A stretch of 64,000 nt of DNA from Methanoculleus sp. UBA374 (GCA_002508705.1 DAYL01000029.1:23916-87915), one strand, 5' to 3'. Shown: positions 52,749 through 62,807, counted from the stretch's first letter. The notes: generated by a model not told the origin, from the letters alone. Numbers and translations are program-made.

Positions 52749-54657
52749 TAGGGTTGTCCCGGTTGCATACGCGATGCACGCCTCCCCGAAGCGCTACGCC
52801 CTGCTTATCGGGGCGGGGATCTCGGTCGCCGCAGGCCTCCCGACGGCAAGCGACGTCTCCGGGAATATGATCCTTGCCGTCGCCAGAGGACGGGGCGAGA
52901 AGGTGGAGAGGGGAGAGAAGAACGAGGTCTGCCTTGCGTGGTTTGAGGAGACGTTTGGGGAGCCTGCAACATTCCAGCGCCTTATGAAGGAGCTTGGGAT
53001 CTCAGAAGGGAACCGAAAGGACGGGTTGAAGAAGTTCATCTCTCGGACCGACGAGAACGGCGATCCCATCCCCGGAGCCCCCACCGCAGCCCACCGCGCC
53101 GTTGTCAGGCTGGTGAAGTCCGGGACGGTCTCGCTCGTCATCACCACGAATTTCGACACGCTCATGGAAGAAGCGCTGAAGGCGGAGTTTGTTCCTTACG
53201 AGGTCATCACCGAGGAGTCGGACGTCCGGCAGATGTCGGTATTCCCGGACAGGTGCCGGGTTCTTAAGGTCAACGGGGATTTCGAGCGGGGGACGCTCAG
53301 GATCACGCCCGAGGACCTCAAGCATTACCCCCCGGCAATGGAGGACTACCTGAAGCGGATCTTCGGGGAGTACGGCCTTGTTGTCTGCGGCTGGTCCGGG
53401 GAGTTCGACACGCACCTTATCCAGATCCTCTGCGCCGAAGAGATCCTCCGCCGGTACCCGGTCTTCTGGTGTCGGAGAAACGGGGGGTCCGTTCCCCGTG
53501 AGGTGTGCAGGGCGCTCATGCCGAACGGGATCGTTATCGACGACGCCGATGATTTCTTCACCGTCCTTGAAACGGTGGTTGAGAGGTTTTCGCGGTTTGA
53601 ACCGAGAACGACCCTCACCGCCGCTGCGGCGGTGAGGAAAGTCAAAGATGCTCTCAGACAGACCAAACCAGAACTTGTGCTTCCCGATCTCATCAATGAG
53701 GAGACGGATCGAGTGCTTGCATTCCTTGCCGACGAAAGCCGATACCAGGCCGACGTCATTGACAGCAAAGGGTTCTATACAGCGACGCTCACTGGCATCG
53801 AAGGCGCCGCGGCCCCTCTGGCTGCGATGGTCGCCACGGTGGCGCAATACGACGATGGGAGTTTTGCAGACCTTGTCTCCAATACGATCGAGCGGCTGAT
53901 CAACGTGTCACCCGTCACCCCAGAGATCTCAGAGATTCAAAACAAGGGGCAAAAGACGGTGAGCGATTATATTGAGCGGTTGCTCCGGTTACGGTACTAT
54001 CCGGCCCTCCTCGTGATCTACGCTTCGGGTATCGCTGCCGTCCACACGAGGCATTTCAACACCCTAGAGGCAATTGTCCGGAAGCCGATGATATCTCGGT
54101 ACAATGTTCTACTACGGGAGAAGGTACCTTACTATGAGTACGTAAATGTCTGGGATGTCATCGGGTTGTGTCACGAGTGGACCGTCGATCTCGCGCACAA
54201 GCGGTTCGGGGAAGAAACGAGGTATCGAGATTATCCGTACCTGGCCATACACGAGTTCGTGAAGATCCTGATCCCGAACCAATACGCCTTCTTTGAAGCA
54301 CTCGACATCTTCGAGTATATCTTCGGACTTGCGTATCTTGCAGGGATCAAAGGAGACCTGGATGAGGGGACACTCCTTCATTCAAGTGTACCAGGGCCCT
54401 TACGGTCCCGGAACGTGTACCTCTGCCGCCGTTATGCGGGCCTCGACTCCACTCAACCGTTCCTCTCCCTCCCCGCCCATGTCGTCAACTATCTCGCAGA
54501 CTTCCGGAAAAGGACCCAGGAATCCAGATTTTTTGGGGGCCTGTTCGGGACATTCGAAGAAGCAAACCGAAAATATGCAAAAGGGTTCGGAATCGAGGCT
54601 CCTGATGTTGGTGCGTATCGGGTTATGGTAAGAACAATACGGGGACCCGATCCATGA
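52738..54657 (+). CDS. SIR2-like defence-type protein with large C-terminal region
   Basis: The protein has 639 residues from a GTG at 52738 (ATG at 52774 also in frame). The SIR2 fold spans ~1-275: YALLIGAGISVAAGLPTASDV, SLVITTNFDTLMEE with Asn138, and RVLKVNGDFERGTLRI. The usual catalytic His (LHGD) is replaced by Asn179 here. The C-terminal ~360 residues have no recognised domain and are helical. NAD-consuming SIR2 proteins act in several anti-phage systems; this one lies inside a type I R-M operon. Loss of the His suggests weaker or altered NAD hydrolysis. Confidence 0.82.
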   Translation: MNADRVVPVAYAMHASPKRYALLIGAGISVAAGLPTASDVSGNMILAVARGRGEKVERGEKNEVCLAWFEETFGEPATFQRLMKELGISEGNRKDGLKKFISRTDENGDPIPGAPTAAHRAVVRLVKSGTVSLVITTNFDTLMEEALKAEFVPYEVITEESDVRQMSVFPDRCRVLKVNGDFERGTLRITPEDLKHYPPAMEDYLKRIFGEYGLVVCGWSGEFDTHLIQILCAEEILRRYPVFWCRRNGGSVPREVCRALMPNGIVIDDADDFFTVLETVVERFSRFEPRTTLTAAAAVRKVKDALRQTKPELVLPDLINEETDRVLAFLADESRYQADVIDSKGFYTATLTGIEGAAAPLAAMVATVAQYDDGSFADLVSNTIERLINVSPVTPEISEIQNKGQKTVSDYIERLLRLRYYPALLVIYASGIAAVHTRHFNTLEAIVRKPMISRYNVLLREKVPYYEYVNVWDVIGLCHEWTVDLAHKRFGEETRYRDYPYLAIHEFVKILIPNQYAFFEALDIFEYIFGLAYLAGIKGDLDEGTLLHSSVPGPLRSRNVYLCRRYAGLDSTQPFLSLPAHVVNYLADFRKRTQESRFFGGLFGTFEEANRKYAKGFGIEAPDVGAYRVMVRTIRGPDP

Positions 54658-55991
54658 TTCGGAGAGAGACTACGCGCATATCCGGCATTCAAAACGGCTA
54701 CAAGATGACGAAGGTGGGGCTTATCCCGGAGGAATGGAGCGAAGGGCCGGTCAGTTCTATCGCATATGTGAACCCACGCACTGACATATCGCATCTGGAG
54801 GAAGACTCCCAAATCTTCTTCCTTTCTATGGGAAACGTCGGAGAAGATGGCAGGATCTGTACGATGGAGATAAAGCCATATGCTGAAGTTCGAAACGGCT
54901 ACACTGTCTTTGCTGACGGTGACATCCTAATTGCGAAGATCACACCCTGTATGGAGAATGGAAAAGGGGCGTTGGTCGGCAATCTGAAAAATGGCGTGGG
55001 CTTTGGGAGTACTGAATTCCATGTGCTTCGTCCCATCGACCCGAGCGACGCAGAATTTATCTATCAACTCTCTCGCTCATCTTCGTTCAGGCGCGAGGCA
55101 ATCCGCTATTTTACCGGTTCAGCCGGACAACAGAGGGTATCGAAGGATCTGTTCACTCATCATCTCTGCCCAATCCCTAAACCGGGAGAACGTCACCGTA
55201 TCGCCGCCGTCCTCTCCACCGTCGACGCCGCCATCGCCGCCACCGACGAGGTCATCGCAAAGACTGAAGAGCTGAAGCGGGGCCTCATGCAGGACCTCCT
55301 CACGAAGGGTATCGACGAGGAAGGGAGGGTACGGTCAGAGGAGACAGACATATTTTGCGAAAAGACGATTAATTCGACGACGTTTAAGTTCCCAGAACCC
55401 TGGGAGTTTAAAACTATGGGCGATGTAATCACTCTTAAAAGAGGCTATGATCTTCCTTCGGATGAAAGACTTGCTGGAAACGTCCCTGTTATCTCCTCTT
55501 CCGGTATATCGGGCTATCATCAGGAAGCAAAAGTTTGCGGGCCCGGCGTTGTGACGGGGCGCTATGGAACTCTTGGAGAGGTTTTCTTCATTGAAAGAGA
55601 TTTCTGGCCTCTTAATACGACGTTATATGTTTGTAATTTCAAAGGTAATGACCCCAAATTTATCAGTTACTTTTTGAGACTACATCTGGCAGCATACCAG
55701 AGTGATGCGTTATCAATTCCCGGAATAAATCGAAATTTTGTGCACAAATTACTCTGTGCCGTCCCTCCTCTCCCCGAACAGCACCGCATCGCCGCGATCC
55801 TCTCCGCCGTCGATCGCGACCTCGCGGCCGAGCGCGAACACCGCGACCGCCTCCAGACCCTCAAAAAGGGCCTGATGCAGGATCTCCTCACCGGGCGGGT
55901 GCGGGTGCCCCCGAATGGCGCTGGCGGGACAGCCTGCCCCGGTCCCGAACGCGTGACTGCGTGCGATCTTCCCCCGGGGCACACTCCATGA
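54654..55991 (+). CDS. hsdS: type I restriction-modification specificity subunit S (full length)
   Basis: The protein has 445 residues with two target-recognition domains. Each is followed by the same helical spacer: HRIAAVLSTVDAAIAATDEV, LKRGLMQDLLTKG, and the second HRIAAILSAVDRDLAAEREH, LKKGLMQDLLTGR. The first domain starts VGLIPEEWSE, the second FPEPWEFKTMGDVI. It sets the DNA sequence recognised by the HsdM and HsdR complex. The start overlaps the SIR2 gene (ATGA) and hsdR overlaps its stop. Confidence 0.93.
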   Translation: MIRRETTRISGIQNGYKMTKVGLIPEEWSEGPVSSIAYVNPRTDISHLEEDSQIFFLSMGNVGEDGRICTMEIKPYAEVRNGYTVFADGDILIAKITPCMENGKGALVGNLKNGVGFGSTEFHVLRPIDPSDAEFIYQLSRSSSFRREAIRYFTGSAGQQRVSKDLFTHHLCPIPKPGERHRIAAVLSTVDAAIAATDEVIAKTEELKRGLMQDLLTKGIDEEGRVRSEETDIFCEKTINSTTFKFPEPWEFKTMGDVITLKRGYDLPSDERLAGNVPVISSSGISGYHQEAKVCGPGVVTGRYGTLGEVFFIERDFWPLNTTLYVCNFKGNDPKFISYFLRLHLAAYQSDALSIPGINRNFVHKLLCAVPPLPEQHRIAAILSAVDRDLAAEREHRDRLQTLKKGLMQDLLTGRVRVPPNGAGGTACPGPERVTACDLPPGHTP

Positions 55992-58945
55992 CCCGCGACC
56001 CCAGAGAACTGACGGAGGTCGAAGACCCTGCCGTCGAGGTCCTCACCCGTCACCTCGGCTGGACCGAACGCACCGTCCGGGAGGCCGACACCCTCCGCCC
56101 TTCCCGCAAGGAGCCGGTCCTCACCGTCCTCCTTAGAGAGAAGATCCGGGACCTCAACCTCTGGATCTCGGAGGAGAACATCGACCGGGTCGTCTACCAG
56201 ATCACCAACATCCCGGCCGCCTCCGTCCTCGGAGCCAACGAAAAGGTCCATGCCATGCTCGACCTCGGCACCACCGTCCAGCAGGACCTCGGCGACGGCT
56301 GGGGCGAGCGGAGCCGGACCGTCCGGCTCATTGACTATGAGAAGATCGAGAACAACGACTTTTCCGCCGTCAGGCAGTACCCCGTCGAGCACTACACCGA
56401 ATGCATCCCCGACATCGTCCTGTTCACGAACGGTATTCCCATCGGCGTCATCGAGTGCAAGAGCCCTTACCTTACCAGGGCAATGGCTGAGGCCCTCAGG
56501 CAGCTCAACCGCTATCAGGAGATCGATTCCGGGTTCAGAAATCAGGGTTGTCCGAAGCTCTTCAGAACCGCCCAGGTTCTCATCGCCACACACGGCACCG
56601 TCGCCAGATTCGGGACCAACTATACCCCCCTGCGCCACTGGTCGGAGTGGAAGGATCCCTGGCCGTTGACCCTCGAAGATCTCACGTTCATCCTCGGCAG
56701 GCTCCCCACCTCGCAGGACGTCCTGCTCTTCGGTACCTGCTCAAAGGAAAACCTCCTCGATCTCATCCGGAACTGCATCGTCTTCGAACGCGAGGACGGC
56801 AGGGTGGTCAAGAAAGTGGCCAAGTACCAGCAGTTCCGGGCAACCAACAAGATTCTCGCGCAGGTCACCGCACCTGAGCGCAGGGGCGGCTTCGTCTGGC
56901 ACTGGCAGGGAAGCGGCAAGAGTCTCACCATGGAGTTCACCGCCGTCAAACTCCGGCGGAATAAGGCCCTTGCCAACCCGACCCTTGTCGTCGTCACCGA
57001 CAGGACCGACCTCGATCACCAGATTCATGGCACTTTCCTCCACTGCGGTTTCCCGAACCCCGTCAACGCGACAAGCGCCGCCGCCCTCAAGGAAACCCTC
57101 TCTCATCCTGTCGGTCAGACGGTCATGACCACCATCCAGAAGTTCCAGGACGCCGCAGAAGTCTATCCCACTCTCACCGACGAGAGGAATATCTTCGTCC
57201 TCGTCGACGAGGCGCATCGCAGCCAGTACAGCATCCTGGCCGCCAACATGCGCAAAGCCCTCCCGAACGCCTGCTTCATCGGTTTCACCGGCACCCCCGT
57301 CTCTCAGAAGAAGCGTGACACTTTTGCCGAGTTCGGTCCCTGCATCGACCGTTATGATCATAAGCAGTCGGTCGTCGACAGGAACACCGTCTCGATCTAT
57401 TACGAGAGCAGGCTGCCCCAGCTCTCCATCACCGGCAACAACATAAAAGAACTCGCAGAACGCCTTTTTTCCGGCTACTCCGATGAACAGCGGGCGAGCC
57501 TCATAAGAAAGTACGTTACCCGGACAGCCATCGCCGTCGCGCCCGATCGAATCGGAAAGATCTGTGAGGACCTGCTCCTCCACTATCAGACCCATATCGA
57601 GCCCAACGGTTTCAAGGCCCAGATCGTCGCCCCGAACCGTCTCGGGGCAGTCCGTTATACGGAAGCACTCAAAACCCTCGGCAGGCAAGATTGTGCTGTC
57701 CTCATCTCCACGATGCACAACGACGAGGAGCAGTACAAACTCTACCACACCTCAAAGACCGAGGAGCAGGAGATCATCCGCCGGTTCAAAGAGGAGGAAG
57801 ACCCAAAGATCATTATCGTCTGCGACAAACTCCTCACCGGCTTCGATGCTCCGCGGGAGCAGGTGATGTACCTCGACAGCCCGCTCAAAGAGCATACCCT
57901 CCTCCAGGCTATAGGCCGGGTGAACCGCCGGCAGAAGGGCAAGGAGTACGGCCTCGTGGTCGACTACTGGGGACTGGGTAGCGCCCTCCGGGATGCCCTC
58001 GGGATGTATGACGATGATGACGTTGAGGGAATGATCCACCTGGATTTCAAAAGGGAGATCCTTCCCCATCTTCAGGCAGCCCACCGCGCCGCCATGAACT
58101 TTTTTGCGCCCGTTCCACAGCGGAGCGCGGAAGAAGACTATAAACAGGCCTGCATCCTCTACCTCAAACCCGAGGATCTGCGGATCTCCTTTGACCACGT
58201 ATTCAAACAATTTTCACAATACCTCGATATGCTCCTCCCCGATCCTGAAGCTCTGCGCTATGTTCCGGACCTCAGATGGCTCGCCGATATCCGCATAGGG
58301 GCACGGAACATATTCAGCGAGGAGGACGACCCGGTCGAGGACCTCGGGGCAAAGGTGCGGAAATTCATTGACGACCATCTCAGAGCCGACGGCATTCTCA
58401 GGATCTCCGAGCCGATACCCCTCTACTCGGCAGGTTTTGAGACGGAAGTGGGAAGACTCCGGTCGGACGACGCCAAGGCGAGCATGATCGAGCACGCCGT
58501 CAAACACGAGATCCACCTCAAACTCGACGAGGACCCGGTCTTCTACGAGGGTCTCCTGGATCGCCTGAACAGGATTCTGGAGGAGTACAGGCACCAGCAG
58601 ATCACCAGCACCGAGCGTCTCGCCCGCCTCACCGCTGTTCTCGACGACGCCCGGCACCCGCAAAGGCACGCCGGAGTCCTGGGCCTCGACCCGGAGGTCG
58701 CCCCCTTCTATCAAGTGATGGCAGTAGATATCGATAACCCTGAACCCCTCAAGGAGGCGGCTATAGAGATCTGTGCGATCCTAAAAGAGCATACAGTGAT
58801 CGACTGGCAGCAGAAAGAGGACACCAGGCGGGTGATGCGCCAGAGGATCAAGAGGGTGCTCAGAGCGGTCGGATATCCATCGGATAAGATTCAGGATATG
58901 GCCGTTCGTCTTGTCGAACTGGCCGCACGGAGGTACCGGGGATGA
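55988..58945 (+). CDS. hsdR: type I restriction enzyme R subunit
   Basis: The protein has 985 residues from the ATG at 55988. The nuclease motif is PDIVLFTNGIPIGVIECKS (Asp142, Glu156, Lys158). The helicase motifs are Walker A WQGSGKSLTMEF at ~307-312, DEAHRSQ at 407-413, and TGFTGTPV. It translocates DNA and cleaves unmodified sites. ATGA overlap couples it to hsdS, and the metallopeptidase gene overlaps its stop by 4 bases. Confidence 0.95.
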   Translation: MTRDPRELTEVEDPAVEVLTRHLGWTERTVREADTLRPSRKEPVLTVLLREKIRDLNLWISEENIDRVVYQITNIPAASVLGANEKVHAMLDLGTTVQQDLGDGWGERSRTVRLIDYEKIENNDFSAVRQYPVEHYTECIPDIVLFTNGIPIGVIECKSPYLTRAMAEALRQLNRYQEIDSGFRNQGCPKLFRTAQVLIATHGTVARFGTNYTPLRHWSEWKDPWPLTLEDLTFILGRLPTSQDVLLFGTCSKENLLDLIRNCIVFEREDGRVVKKVAKYQQFRATNKILAQVTAPERRGGFVWHWQGSGKSLTMEFTAVKLRRNKALANPTLVVVTDRTDLDHQIHGTFLHCGFPNPVNATSAAALKETLSHPVGQTVMTTIQKFQDAAEVYPTLTDERNIFVLVDEAHRSQYSILAANMRKALPNACFIGFTGTPVSQKKRDTFAEFGPCIDRYDHKQSVVDRNTVSIYYESRLPQLSITGNNIKELAERLFSGYSDEQRASLIRKYVTRTAIAVAPDRIGKICEDLLLHYQTHIEPNGFKAQIVAPNRLGAVRYTEALKTLGRQDCAVLISTMHNDEEQYKLYHTSKTEEQEIIRRFKEEEDPKIIIVCDKLLTGFDAPREQVMYLDSPLKEHTLLQAIGRVNRRQKGKEYGLVVDYWGLGSALRDALGMYDDDDVEGMIHLDFKREILPHLQAAHRAAMNFFAPVPQRSAEEDYKQACILYLKPEDLRISFDHVFKQFSQYLDMLLPDPEALRYVPDLRWLADIRIGARNIFSEEDDPVEDLGAKVRKFIDDHLRADGILRISEPIPLYSAGFETEVGRLRSDDAKASMIEHAVKHEIHLKLDEDPVFYEGLLDRLNRILEEYRHQQITSTERLARLTAVLDDARHPQRHAGVLGLDPEVAPFYQVMAVDIDNPEPLKEAAIEICAILKEHTVIDWQQKEDTRRVMRQRIKRVLRAVGYPSDKIQDMAVRLVELAARRYRG

Positions 58946-59667
58946 CGGGGGCAGAGACCATACAATTCGGGACGACGACGATCCAGTATACCGTCTCCTT
59001 TAGTCCCGGGCGAAAGGATGCGACGATTGCGGTCTATCCGGATACGAGTGTGGTCGTGACGGTTCCGACCGGCACACCCCTGGAGACGGTTCAGGGTCTT
59101 GTCCAGAAAAAAACCCCCTGGATCCTGAAGCAGATTGGAGCGTTTGAGCACTTTGCCATGATCGATGCCATGAAGGAGTATGTCAGCGGAGAGACGTTTC
59201 TCTATCTGGGCAGGCAGTACAGGCTGAGGATAACCGTCGCCGGGGAGAACGCGTCTGCAAAACTCATGGGCGGCTACTTCGAGGTGACGGTGCCCGACGG
59301 CGTGCACCCAGATAGGGATCTGGTCAGGCGCGCTCTCCATACCTGGTACAAAGAGCACGCCCTGCAGAAGGTGCGCGAAGTGGTGCGCGTCTATGCTCGA
59401 AGGCTCCACCTTGACCCTCCGGAGGTGACGATCCGGCATCAGTTGAAGCGATGGGGAAGTTGCACGAAGGATGGTGTGCTCAACATCAATCTCCGGATTG
59501 TCATGGCGCCGACGGCTCAGATTGAATATGTGGTGGCCCATGAACTCTGCCACCTGCGGCACAGGGATCATTCCGCCGAGTTCTGGGACCTGCTTCGGCT
59601 GGCGATGCCGGACTATGAGATCCGGAAAGAGAGACTGCGGAAGGAGGGATGGAGGTACGTACTGTGA
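58942..59667 (+). CDS. YgjP/DUF45-type metal-dependent hydrolase
   Basis: The protein has 241 residues with a zinc motif HELCHLRHRDHSAEFW (HExxH plus His) at ~190-206, and RWGSCTKDGVLNINLRIVMAP before it, diagnostic of YgjP/DUF45 (SprT-like) family. Such genes often follow type I R-M operons and may act as DNA-protein crosslink or accessory peptidases; this is inference. Start overlaps hsdR by 4 bases. Confidence 0.9.
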   Translation: MTGAETIQFGTTTIQYTVSFSPGRKDATIAVYPDTSVVVTVPTGTPLETVQGLVQKKTPWILKQIGAFEHFAMIDAMKEYVSGETFLYLGRQYRLRITVAGENASAKLMGGYFEVTVPDGVHPDRDLVRRALHTWYKEHALQKVREVVRVYARRLHLDPPEVTIRHQLKRWGSCTKDGVLNINLRIVMAPTAQIEYVVAHELCHLRHRDHSAEFWDLLRLAMPDYEIRKERLRKEGWRYVL

Positions 59668-60074
59668 GGTGTGAGGAAGGACCTGATGGCCGGTAGTCCG
59701 CCGCTCGCCTGCCTCTTCGACACTGATGTCCCGGAGAATCGGCGCATCTCAAAAGACCCCGCTACGGCGTGTTGGTGATGGGAGATGCGCTACTCTGTCG
59801 CGGTGCGAACCTCCCGGGGTTTTCGGCGGTCGTGACCGGGAAGGGCGCAAACTCGATGTCGGCAGGAGGTTTTCTACGGTTCACTCCGGGCGCTCCGGAC
59901 TTTGACGGCTGGACGGTGGTCGACTACGGCAGCGAGTTCGTCTTCTAGCCCATGAGATCGGGGCCCATCAGCATGTCTCACTTCCGGGACGCCCTCTTGC
60001 CGCGACGATGCTCGAGTCCGGGATCGAGACGAATATCGCCGAGGATGCACTTCATCCCGTGCATTTCCGGTACC
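59668..60074. other. 407-base gap with gene remnants
   Basis: Holds the fragment at 59778-59948 and a second protein-like stretch after 60008 (MLESGIETNIAEDALHPVHF), neither with a start signal. This looks like a decayed gene region at the right border of the R-M island. Confidence 0.45.
59778..59948 (+). pseudogene. 56-codon gene remnant
   Basis: ATG at 59778 to TAG at 59948 reads MGDALLCRGANLPGFSAV, then TGKGANSMSAGGFLRFTPGA and DFDGWTVVDYGSEFVF. It is too short and lacks a ribosome site, but has protein-like composition. It may be the 3' end of a lost gene. No family recognised. Confidence 0.35.
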
Positions 60075-61154
60075 TCACTTTCGCTCCTTCCCCCGGATCA
60101 GCACACTCCACCGATGCAGCATCCGCCGGGTCCCGGCGGTCCCGACGGGCGCCGGGTACGGGAACGGTATGGCGGCCCCGTCCGGGTCGACGGTAAGATT
60201 GAGGGCCTCGGTGCACTCGGTGCAGACGGCCACCGCATCCGGGTCCGTCTCGAGCATGGGGTGGGGGGATCGGAAGCATACCCTGCTGCCCGCGATCTCG
60301 GAAAACCGCGAAAGCATCTCCGCCTGATAGGCACGCTCCTCTTCGACGGCGGCCGAAGCGTCGATGCCGCAGACCCGGCCCGCTTCTTCGAGGAACCGGC
60401 GCGTTCCGGCAAGTCCGGCAGGGAACGAGTCCACGTAGGGCGTGTTAAACCTTCGTCTGAGGTCTTCTCCGACCGGCCGGAGGGCAGGTTCCCGGAGGAC
60501 GTTTACGGCGGCGGACCCGAGGCGCCCGACATCCTCCGTCCCGATCCCCCGCACGAACCGGAGGTTGATGCCGATGCCGAGCCGGGAAAGAAGGCGTGCG
60601 ATCTCGGCCGCGTTCTCGTCGACGCCGTACTCCAGGTTCTTCTCTCCGACCAGGTTTGCCGAGAGGGTCTTTTCGGCGGCAGGAGCGGGCCGGGCAAGCG
60701 AGGCGACGGCAGAGAGGGCGTTTTTGACCCCCGTTTCAAAGACCCCGCCGAGGAACCCTGCGGTCGGCACGGCGATTACCGGGACACCCCGGGCCTTCGC
60801 GCAGACCGCCTCGGTGTCGTCCCCGATCGTCTCGACGATGCAGGTCGAGAGGACGAAGACGGCAGCGGGCGCGGGGGAGAGCGAGAGCCCCCGCGCTATG
60901 GCCTCTTCCAGCGCCTCTTCGCCCCCGAAGATGATATCGTTCTCCGTAAGGCCGGTGGAGAGGAGACGGGGGACTTCGAGCCGGTCGTTCGCGAGGAGGG
61001 TGGCGTGAAGAAGGGAGAAGTTGTGATGTACACATCCCGACGGGCCGTGAACGATGCAGACGGCGTCCCGTACCTCTGTGAGCACCGAAAGCGCTCCGGT
61101 CAGGGTGCACCCCTCAAACCTGGACGAATTCGAGGGCGAAGGATTCGAGTTCAT
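60075..61154 (-). CDS. nitrogenase component 1-type oxidoreductase subunit (NifD/NifE-like)
   Basis: The protein has 359 residues from the ATG at 61154 (an in-frame start at 61211 lies further inside the NifH gene). Ligand positions are the [11 protein letters not shown]ys, HGPSGC and [12 protein letters not shown], the three classic cluster cysteines of component 1. It overlaps the NifH-like gene by 41 bases and is co-transcribed. It is not CfbD-like by sequence. Its partner may be the 45550-46716 protein. Reductase of unknown substrate. Confidence 0.83.
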   Translation of the reverse strand: MNSNPSPSNSSRFEGCTLTGALSVLTEVRDAVCIVHGPSGCVHHNFSLLHATLLANDRLEVPRLLSTGLTENDIIFGGEEALEEAIARGLSLSPAPAAVFVLSTCIVETIGDDTEAVCAKARGVPVIAVPTAGFLGGVFETGVKNALSAVASLARPAPAAEKTLSANLVGEKNLEYGVDENAAEIARLLSRLGIGINLRFVRGIGTEDVGRLGSAAVNVLREPALRPVGEDLRRRFNTPYVDSFPAGLAGTRRFLEEAGRVCGIDASAAVEEERAYQAEMLSRFSEIAGSRVCFRSPHPMLETDPDAVAVCTECTEALNLTVDPDGAAIPFPYPAPVGTAGTRRMLHRWSVLIRGKERK

Positions 61155-61932
61155 CCATCTCGAGGGGCGTGGGGATGCTCGTCGTTTCGTTCCCGCGGAT
61201 TGCGCGTGCAAGGTCCCGGTAGACCGCTGCCTGGTCCGATTCGGGGGCGTACTCGATGACCGTCTGCCGGTTCAGTTCCGCGATCTGTACCGTCCGATCG
61301 CGGGGGACATAGGCAATGAGCCGGGAGTTGATCCGGCGGGCGAACTCCTCCACCAGGTCCCGCTCGCCTTCGATGTTCTTTGCGTTGCAGATCACGCCGC
61401 CGAGCGTACACCTGCTCCGCGCCCGGCGCGAGAGACGGGTGATGGCCTTCGCGATGTTGTTTGCCGCATAGAGGGACATCAGTTCCCCGGACGTGACCAG
61501 GTAGACCTCCTGCGCGTATCCCTCCCGCATCGGCATCGCGAACCCGCCGCAGACGACATCCCCGAGGACGTCGTAGATGATTATGTCTCCTTTGAGGGCC
61601 TCCAGGCGCTCGAGGAGCTGGAAAGTCGCAATGATGCCCCTTCCCGCGCATCCGATCCCCGGTTCGGGCCCGCCGGCCTCCACACAGCGCACCCCCCCAA
61701 AGCCCCGGTAGACCACGTCGTCGACCGTGATGCTTGCATCTCCGCGCTCCCGGATGAGGTCGAGCACCGTCGGTATCCAGGCGCCGTGCATCAGCATGCG
61801 GGTGCTGTCATGCTTGGGGTCGCAGCCGATCTGCAGGATATCGAGCCCTTCCCCGGCGAGTGCTGCCGATAGGTTTGCTGCGGTCGTGGATTTCCCTATT
61901 CCTCCCTTCCCGTAGAGGGCGATCTGTTTCAT
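61114..61932 (-). CDS. NifH-like nitrogenase reductase (ATPase)
   Basis: The protein has 272 residues. Its P-loop is [19 protein letters not shown] at 8-26, with [11 protein letters not shown] after it and the [4Fe-4S] Cys in [20 protein letters not shown] and [14 protein letters not shown], the NifH signature pattern. It donates electrons to component 1 in nitrogenase-like enzymes. A leftward TATA (AAAGTATATATGG) lies about 60 bases upstream at 61992-62004. It is the first gene of a two-gene operon. Confidence 0.9.
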   Translation of the reverse strand: MKQIALYGKGGIGKSTTAANLSAALAGEGLDILQIGCDPKHDSTRMLMHGAWIPTVLDLIRERGDASITVDDVVYRGFGGVRCVEAGGPEPGIGCAGRGIIATFQLLERLEALKGDIIIYDVLGDVVCGGFAMPMREGYAQEVYLVTSGELMSLYAANNIAKAITRLSRRARSRCTLGGVICNAKNIEGERDLVEEFARRINSRLIAYVPRDRTVQIAELNRQTVIEYAPESDQAAVYRDLARAIRGNETTSIPTPLEMDELESFALEFVQV

Positions 61933-61991
61933 TGTTTTACCTATGCGCTCGCATGGGTAATTAGATGTCGGGCAGTATCCTCACCGATCAA

Positions 61992-62004
61992 CCATATATA
62001 CTTT
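61992..62004 (-). promoter_or_regulatory. TATA box for NifH-like operon
   Basis: Minus-strand AAAGTATATATGG, about 60 bases upstream of the start codon at 61932. Confidence 0.55.
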
Positions 62005-62104
62005 GTTGCGATCCTGCTCATGCGTCACGGGACTCCTCCCGGTCAAACGTTCGGTTTCTGGTTGCAGATTAATAATCCTGGGGATATATATGGATTTTTA
62101 TCAT

Positions 62105-62119
62105 TAGAAAAGTATATAA
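62105..62119 (+). promoter_or_regulatory. TATA box for secreted hypothetical gene
   Basis: AGAAAAGTATATAAC lies about 45 bases upstream of the start at 62162. A second TATA-like GGGATATATATGG lies at about 62080-62092. Confidence 0.5.
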
Positions 62120-62161
62120 CAAACTGTTTGAAACATCTGTTAAGAGCGAGGAGAGTGAACC

Positions 62162-62782
62162 ATGGACCCAGGATTTCGATCACGGTTGATTGCGGCGGTA
62201 ATCCTCATTGCCGTCGTCTGTTCGATCTTTTCGGCGAGCCCGGTCACCGGTTTCCATCTGGAAAACAGGGACGGGAACGGCACCGAAGCGGCACTTGCAG
62301 AGGCGCTGGTGCTGCAGCAGAGCACCAAACTCCGGGATGAGTTTATGGAGAACACCACCGTCTACATCGACAGCAAGAATGAGTTATTCAAGCAGCCGGA
62401 TGCGCCCGGGAACATGAACGGCCTCTACATCCCCGAGGAGAACGCAATATATATCCGCTCGGACAGGGACGCGGCGCGGGCCGATGAGGTCTTTGTCCAG
62501 CAGGTCGGGTATCGGGTCTACCACACCATGGGATTTAACGAGAGCACGGTCTTCCCGACACTGGATGTAAACCCCGATTCCTATCTGGGGCATCTTGATC
62601 TTCCCTCCGGCGAGGAGAGGGAGGCGGCACTCTTTGCCGATGCCTTCATGCTCTACCATGTCTCCCCGGAGCTCCTGAAGAAGGATGCTCCCGAGGTCTA
62701 TACCTACATGGACCTGCTTGTCGAGAGCGGCGGGGACCGGGCGACGGTGGACGACCTGTACATGCATCGCCAGTCCGGGTAA
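62162..62782 (+). CDS. secreted hypothetical protein
   Basis: The protein has 206 residues with a signal peptide (RLIAAVILIAVVCSIFSASPVTG, residues 8-30). The mature part has VYIDSKNELFKQP, GLYIPEENAIYIRSDRD and a helical second half with EREAALFADAFMLYH, which resembles the peptide layout of secreted peptidase-like domains but lacks an HExxH. A ribosome site GAGGAGAG lies upstream. No family recognised. Confidence 0.7.
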   Translation: MDPGFRSRLIAAVILIAVVCSIFSASPVTGFHLENRDGNGTEAALAEALVLQQSTKLRDEFMENTTVYIDSKNELFKQPDAPGNMNGLYIPEENAIYIRSDRDAARADEVFVQQVGYRVYHTMGFNESTVFPTLDVNPDSYLGHLDLPSGEEREAALFADAFMLYHVSPELLKKDAPEVYTYMDLLVESGGDRATVDDLYMHRQSG

Positions 62783-62792
62783 CCGGCCCTCT

Positions 62793-62801
62793 TTCTTTTT
62801 T
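62793..62801. terminator. convergent oligo-T terminator
   Basis: CTTTCTTTTTTTATAG between two convergent genes, 26 bases before the TrkH stop. Confidence 0.4.
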
Positions 62802-62807
62802 TATAGT

